Of a stretch of DNA of 64,000 nucleotides, positions 57,863 through 64,000 are shown piece after piece (position 1 is the stretch's first letter; each line of letters opens with the position of its first letter). Made by a program: the position numbers and the translations under genes. Below the pieces are notes generated by a model. It was given only the letters and a program-made list of their open reading frames with translations. It made no database searches and was not told the origin of the DNA. The DNA comes from Balanoglossus misakiensis (Eukaryota > Hemichordata): assembly GCA_040954595.2 (NCBI GenBank), contig CM082593.2, forward strand, positions 11,160,001-11,224,000, read 5' to 3'.

Positions 57863-60800
57863 GTAGCTCTGCATGGCCTGGTTAATCAATGTTGACGCAA
57901 AGGTTGACCCCACCAAACACTCAAAATTGATGGGCACGACACTGGCCACTAGCTCTGCATGGCCTGGTTAATCAATGTTGACGCAAAGGTTGACCCCACC
58001 AAACACTCAAAATTGATGGGCACGACACTGGCCACTAGCTCTGCATGGCCTGGTTAATCAATGTTGACGCAAAGGTTGACCCCACCAAACACTCAAAATT
58101 GATGGGCACGACACTGGCCACTAGCTCTGCATGGCCTGGTTAATCAATGTTGACGCAAAGGTTGACCCCACCAAACACTCAAAATTGATGGGCACGACAC
58201 TGGCCACTAGCTCTGCATGGCCTGGTTAATCAATGTTGACGCAAAGGTTGACCCCACCAAACACTCAAAATTGATGGGCACGACACTGGCCACTAGCTCT
58301 GCATGGCCTGGTTAATCAATGTTGACGCCAAGGTTGACCCCACCAAACACTCAAAATTGATGGGCACGACACTGGCCACTAGCTCTGCATGGCCTGGTTA
58401 ATCAATGTTGACACAAAGGTTGACCCCACCAAACACTCAAAATTGATGGGCACGACACTGGCCACTACAATGTAGCTCTGCATGGCCTGGTTAATCAATG
58501 TTGACGCAAAGGTTGACCCCACCAAACACTCAAAATTGATGGGCACGACACTGGCCACTAGCTCTGCATGGCCTGGTTAATCAATGTTGACGCAAAGGTT
58601 GACCCCACCAAACACTCAAAATTGATGGGCACGACACTGGCCACTAGCTCTGCATGGCCTGGTTAATCAAGGTTGACGCAAAGGTTGACCCCTCCAAACA
58701 CTCAAAATTGATGGGCACGACACTGGCCACTAGCTCTGCATGGCCTGGTTAATCAAGGTTGACGCAAAGGTTTACCCCACCAAACACTCAAAATTGATGG
58801 GCACGACACTGGCCACTAGCTCTGCATGGCCTGGCTAATCAAGGTTGACGCAAAGGTTGACCCCACCAAACACTCAAAATTGATGGGCACGACACTGGCC
58901 ACTAGCTCTGCATGGCCTGGCTAATCAAGGTTGACGCAAAGGTTGACCCCACCAAACACTCAAAATTGATGGGCACGACACTGGCCACTAGCTCTGCATG
59001 GCCTGGCTAATCAAGGTTGACGCAAAGGTTGACCCCACCAAACACTCAAAATTGATGGGCGCGCCACTGGCCCCTAGCTCTGCATGGCCTGGCTAATCAA
59101 GGTTGACGCAAAGGTTGACCCCACCAAACACTCAAAATTGATGGGCGCGACACTGGCCACTAGCTCTGGCCTGGCTAATCAATGTTGATGCAAGGGTTGA
59201 CCCCACCAAACACTCAAAATTGATGGGCACGACACTGGCCACTAGCTCTGGCCTGGCTAATCAAGGTTGACGCAAAGGTTGACCCCACCAAACACTCAAA
59301 ATTGATGGGCGCGACACTGGCCACTAGCTCTGGCCTGGCTAATCAAGGTTGACGCAAGGGTTGACCCCACCAAACACTCAAAATTAATGGGCGCGACACT
59401 GGCCACTAAGCTCTGGCCTGGCTAATCAATGTTGACGCAAGGGTTGACCCCACCAAACACTCATAATTGATGGGCACGACACTGGCCACTAGCTCTGGCC
59501 TGGCTAATCAATGTTGACGCAAGGGTTGACCCCACCAAACACTCATAATTGATGGGCACGACACTGGCCACTAAGCTCTGGCCTGGCTAATCAAGGTTGA
59601 CGCAAGGGTTGACCCCACCAAACACTCATAATTGATGGGCACGACACTGGCCACTAGCTCTGGCCTGGCTAATCAAGGTTGACGCAAGGGTTGACCCCAC
59701 CAAACACTCAAAATTGATGGGCACGACACTGGCCACTAGCTCTGGCCTGGCTAATCAAGGTTGACGCAAGGGTTGACCCCACCAAACACTCAAAATTAAT
59801 GGGCACGACACTGGCCACTAGCTCTGGCCTGGCTAATCAAGGTTGACGCAAGGGTTGACCCCACCAAACACTCAAAATTGATGGGCGCAACACTGGCCAC
59901 TAAGCTCTGGCCTGGCTAATCAATGTTGACGCAAGGGTTGACCCCACCAAACACTCATAATTGATGGGCACGACACTGGCCACTAGCTCTGGCCTGGCTA
60001 ATCAAGGTTGACGCAAGGGTTGACCCCACCAAACACTCAAAATTGATGGGCACGACACTGGCCACTAAGCTCTGGCCTGGCTAATCAAGGTTGACGCAAG
60101 GGTTGACCCCACCAAACACTCATAATTGATGGGCACGACACTGGCCACTAGCTCTGGCCTGGCTAATCAAGGTTGACGCAAGGGTTGACCCCACCAAACA
60201 CTCAAAATTGATGGGCACGACACTGGCCACTAGCTCTGGCCTGGCTAATCAATGTTGACGCAAGGGTTGACCCCACCAAACACTCAAAATTGATGGGCAC
60301 GACACTGGCCACTAGCTCTGGCCTGGCTAATCCAGGTTGACGCAAGGGTTGACCCCACCAAACACTCAAAATTAATGGGCGCGACACTGGCCACTAAGCT
60401 CTGGCCTGGCTAATCAAGGTTGACGCAAGGGTTGACCCCACCAAACACTCAAAATTGATGGGCACGACACTGGCCACTAAGCTCTGGCCTGGTTAATCAA
60501 TGTTGACGCAAAGGTTGAACCCACCAAACACTCAAAATTAATGGGCACGACACTGGCCACTAGCTCTGCATGGCCTGGTTTATCAATGTTGACGCAAAGG
60601 TTGACCCCACCAAACACTCAAAATTAATGGGCACGACACCGGCCACTAGCTCTGCATGGCCTGGTTAATCAATGTTGACGCAAAGGTTGACCCCACCAAA
60701 CACTCAAAATTAATGGGCACGACACCGGCCACTAGCTCTGCATGGCCTGGTTAATCAATGTTGACGCAAAGGTTGACCCCACCAAACACTCAAAATTAAT

Positions 60801-61077
60801 GGGCACGACACTGGCTACTAGCTCTGCATGGCATGGTTAATCAATGTTGATGCAAAGGTTGACCCCACCAAACACTCAAAATTAATGGGCACGACACTGG
60901 CCACTAGCTCTGCATGGCCTGGTTAATCAATGTTGACGCAAAGGTTGACCCCACCAAACACTCAAAATTAATGGGCACGACACTGGCCACTAGCTCTGCA
61001 TGGCCTGGTTAATCAATGTTGACGCAAAGGTTGACCCCACCAAACACTCAAAATTAATGGGCACGACACTGGCCACT
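57863..61077 (+). repeat. 82/86-bp minisatellite, about 38 units
   Basis: Units start TAGCTCTGCATGGCCTGG and include GTTGACCCCACCAAACACTC and GATGGGCACGACACTGGCCA. Outer blocks (about 57,863-59,160 and 60,545-61,077) keep GCAT and are 86 bp; the central block (59,161-60,490) lacks it and is 82-83 bp. Ordered variants (TTAATC/CTAATC, AAAGG/AAGGG, TTGATGG/TTAATGG) show block-wise spread. Start and end are flanked by ACATGTAG and CTACATGTA. Any open frame across it is an artefact. Confidence 0.97.
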
Positions 61078-61794
61078 ACATGTATTTGTGATATTTTACA
61101 TGGTTAACCACGCCTTGAGAAAAGTAATTATAAGAGAACTTTGTTTCCAAAGTTAGGGGAGAATAATCTAACGGGAGATGGGAGTACCTCAGGCTACTGA
61201 GCTCGTTCCCTTCCTCATGTACTTTACTGGGCGTATTTGATGTACTATAATAATTCCGGACAATAAATGAACGTAAATCAGATACGTTTCTCCGTGGATC
61301 ACGGTTCTCGTCAGAGCCCGTTACCTCATCGCTACAGATTCCCCGATGCATGAAAAATCATGAGAAACCAGCGGTAATACAAGTGTCACGATTGAGTTTT
61401 AACGATCATAGATCTTGTTTATGATTACGTAAGAAGTCATTCACTTATATGGTTTTAGTCCAGTATTGACATTGGTACTTGACCCAGAGTAAACAAGATT
61501 GTGTAATTGATACATGTCAGAACGAGATAGAGATATCACGCGCTAAGTTCATGTTTAAGAAATATCAAGATGACGTGTTCCTTTTATGACTTAATACTTG
61601 ACTAACGTATTAATAAGGTGTGGTGAAATTTGAGATCACACATTTATCACCGGAGATCCGTGATGGGAGTCAACGAGCATGGATCGAGTCGTGTAATTCT
61701 TACGTGTGACCAGTAATAAACCAGAACTTTGTGTTACTCGGAAAACTTCTTGCAAGTCTCTGTCTACGAAAGGTTTACGATCTGCCGGGTACCT

Positions 61795-61901
61795 CTCTCG
61801 GACTTTATGAATATGTTGGGTGGAGAAGGAGATGGAGAGAATGTACGCCGTCAGCTTTCGGACGTGGCTGATTCCCCACAGAAGCCGATGAGGTAAACGT
61901 C
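61795..61901 (+). other. Weak first-exon candidate
   Basis: Upstream CAGTAATAAACCAGAAC and GTTACTCGGAAAAC look like an LTR R-region; ATG at 61,807 opens a frame with GGEGDGENVRRQLSDVADSP that ends at GATGAG/GTAAAC. It might be the start of a retroelement leader, but only one side is visible. 61,080-61,790 holds nothing else I can support. Confidence 0.2.
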
Positions 61902-61924
61902 CGGAGGACGACCGGCCGTAACAA

Positions 61925-62262
61925 CAAACTGCATGAATTAAAGTTCAACAATCCTTAGAAGACAGGAACGTCAGAGGTTGAATCTTGATGGGAAAAGGCG
62001 AGGTATCGCTGGTTATCATCCGCGTACTGATGAAATTGTAGGATGAGGGGACGAATCGGTTTACTATAAAGTTGGGCTATATAAATGGTGAACAACAGAG
62101 GGGCAGTGGCACCCCGTATACGAGAGGTGACTGTGAACTTGCAGTGTTTTCGATGATTACAGTTTGATATCTATATTGAAGGTAAGATGTAAACCATGTT
62201 AGTACTGTGTCTGAGATGCCAAGGTTCAATAGTCTACAAAGAAGTATCCCGTGATGCAAATG
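61925..62262 (-). pseudogene. LINE reverse-transcriptase fragment
   Basis: The minus strand reads HGILLCRLLNLGISDTVLTW and FTSYLQYRYQTV then YGVP, a hallmark run of non-LTR reverse transcriptases of the CR1/L2/Jockey kind. After a frameshift the catalytic box appears as QYADDNQRYLAF with YADD at 62,015-62,026 (complement). About 110 codons remain, with a deletion in the GVPQGS region and no 5-prime or 3-prime ends. Confidence 0.85.
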
Positions 62263-62279
62263 TACAACTGAAGAAAAAA

Positions 62280-64000
62280 GGAATCACAAATCTTAAAACT
62301 AAGATGCCGTTAAGAATTAAATTTCGCGAAAAGGAAGTGACGAAATACGTACATTTTCAGGTGCTCTACAACAAGTAGTCTCCCTATCATCCCTATTGGA
62401 GCATGCAGCTAAAATTTACCATGACGTCATTGATTCTACGCGAACGTTTTTCTAATGGCGATAAACATATTTTGTATAAATTGTGCTCAAACGCCCGTGA
62501 ATCTCACTCGCAAAAATTCACAAGTGGCGCATACAACACTAGGAAGAAAATTGTTTAGCAGTCTATAGAGTTTGTGACCTGAGATTTAGAAGTAAAAGTT
62601 AAACTTAAAAGTTGAGACAGAAGTGATTGAAGAGTAAAGAAACTTTTGAAGTGTTAAGAAAGTTATCGCATTCCTGATGAAAAGAAAAGAAAATACAATA
62701 CATTCATTGTTTTAAGGAACACAAGGAAGACAAGTACTATGCAATCAGAGTATGCATGGATCATTCATCTAAAAATATATCTCCGCGTCTTTTGGCGGGT
62801 AAAAATAAAATGCTGGAACGGTCTTTTGGATGGCGGACTATTTGTGTCCTTCTTGTCCTCAGAACGCAAGTGGTCGAGTAGGTTTATTTCATTAAATTCT
62901 TATATTCTCAGTTGCTACCATAAATACCCAGTGTTCGTGTCGATGTATCTGGACGTCAGCACGATTCCATATAGGTACCTCTCAGTATTAGCCAAGCGAG
63001 TTATCCCCATCAATAGAGTTTAATTCCCTGTTACATTCCCAACACCAATCCTCCCGCGTGACATTGAGGTTGAAGGTATACAAACCTTAGGAATCATGCA
63101 ACCATCCAGAAAGTGTAATAAATTTTGAAGCTATGATGTGAGTTTTCAGTTCGTTTCTTCTTTTGATTTGTTGATGTAACATTGTGCGTTTTAAATAAAA
63201 GATAAAAAAATGTACAGCAATGACGTCACAAAATTCACTGGTATTGATAAAGCTATATTATATCATATATTATATGTGTTAAATACTACCGTATCTCATT
63301 ATTGCAGTATTTCGTGCTTTAACACAAAATACGCGAATAGGGTTTAATACAAAACTAAATGACACCATTTCTGTTTCTTTGCCAAAATTCTTAATCACAA
63401 GATCAACCCATCCTTACGCCTCTACTCTATTGCTAAGAGAAACCAGCGTCCGTAACATGCATTGTGAAACCCCTCAACAACATGCATGTCAACACTTCAT
63501 TTTTTCTCCAGCATTGTCAGTTTGGTACCCTGACAACTCACGGGGCATCATGGGACAATATTAAAGCTGATTCAGTGTTTATGTGCATAAAACACACGGC
63601 GGTGGAAACATTCGTTTTAAATTATTGTGGACGCGCGCACGCCCTTGTCTGTGTACAGGTACTTGATGCTTGTCTACAGTCACGTGAAACGCTGTTGGTA
63701 GTACCCTAGAAGATAGATATCTTTAATCAGAACTTTGGTAAGGAAGGTTTGAGAAGTCCATTCTATGTAAAGAAAGTTTAAGAAGTGTGTTACCAAAGGG
63801 TGTGGGGGTGGCTGGGGGTCATCAATATATCACTCTGCATCACGTTCACAGAAAAGGTCGCGACACGCCCACAAATCCACTCACGACTTGCGTCACCGGT
63901 TACAGGAGTTCGTACAAAAGTGTGGTTTATGCACATTTACACTGAATCAGTTTTTTTGGCCCATGATGCCCATGGGCCAATACAGGCCACGATGCCTCCA
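62280..64000. other. No recognisable gene
   Basis: Open frames up to 94 codons (for example 62,739-63,023) have no known motif. Composition is ordinary AT-rich intergenic or intronic DNA, with CpG-bearing patches near 63,600-63,900. Confidence 0.5.

Noticed and set aside
60202-60387. Open frame within the minisatellite
   Set aside because: It only reflects a unit length that leaves one frame open; no start context or domain.
57863-61077. CRISPR-like array
   Set aside because: Units of 82-86 bp are contiguous with no variable spacers; it is a minisatellite in animal DNA.

Overview
This is AT-rich, repeat-dominated nuclear DNA of an animal: genes are split by GT-AG introns, a metazoan Ty3/gypsy retrotransposon and a LINE fragment are present, and ACATGTA-type words and GC-poor spacers are common. 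A marine invertebrate, perhaps a deuterostome such as a lancelet or hemichordate, is my best guess; the sequence alone does not fix the taxon. No bacterial-style operon, rRNA or CRISPR array is visible.

Layout. 0.3-0.6 kb holds one LamG-like exon of a minus-strand gene. 0.8-2.7 kb is two head-to-tail copies of an interspersed repeat joined by a GAA tract. 2.7-22.5 kb is a nested array of inverted and tandem copies of a mobile family that carries exons of an OB-fold (RPA-like) gene. One exon in it is flipped in place, a 2.04-kb unit and a 2.06-kb unit are each tandemly duplicated, and two TTAA-flanked elements are inserted. One of these is a 1.82-kb foldback with 636-bp terminal inverted repeats and a P2X7-type Cys-rich coding remnant; its empty site survives next door. 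8.4 kb has a tRNA-like gene, and 8.7-10.3 kb has five 309-bp tandem units, each with a CTCF-like core.

22.5-24.0 kb is GC-rich, RS-rich broken coding sequence of unknown origin. 23,975-28,855 is a young Ty3/gypsy element on the minus strand: 204-bp LTRs that read as identical, a tRNA-Leu primer site, gag, and protease-RT-RNaseH-integrase interrupted by two in-frame stops.

30.2-57.8 kb is one giant imperfect palindrome with arms of about 10-11 kb around a core at 41.4-47.7 kb. Each arm has gained its own insertion since it formed. The core holds a TATA promoter and exons of a broken secreted pentraxin-like gene, a possible second small gene, and a cluster of TCTCGTG/CACGAGA hairpins. 57.86-61.08 kb is an 82/86-bp minisatellite that starts where palindrome homology stops. 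61.9-62.3 kb is a LINE reverse-transcriptase remnant; the rest of the right edge shows no recognisable gene.

The most unusual material is the OB-fold gene proliferating inside palindromic DNA (2.7-22.5 kb) and the 27.6-kb palindrome enclosing a promoter and immune-type gene pieces. Most coding sequence here is partial or decayed, so the window reads as a record of mobile-element activity rather than a set of working genes.
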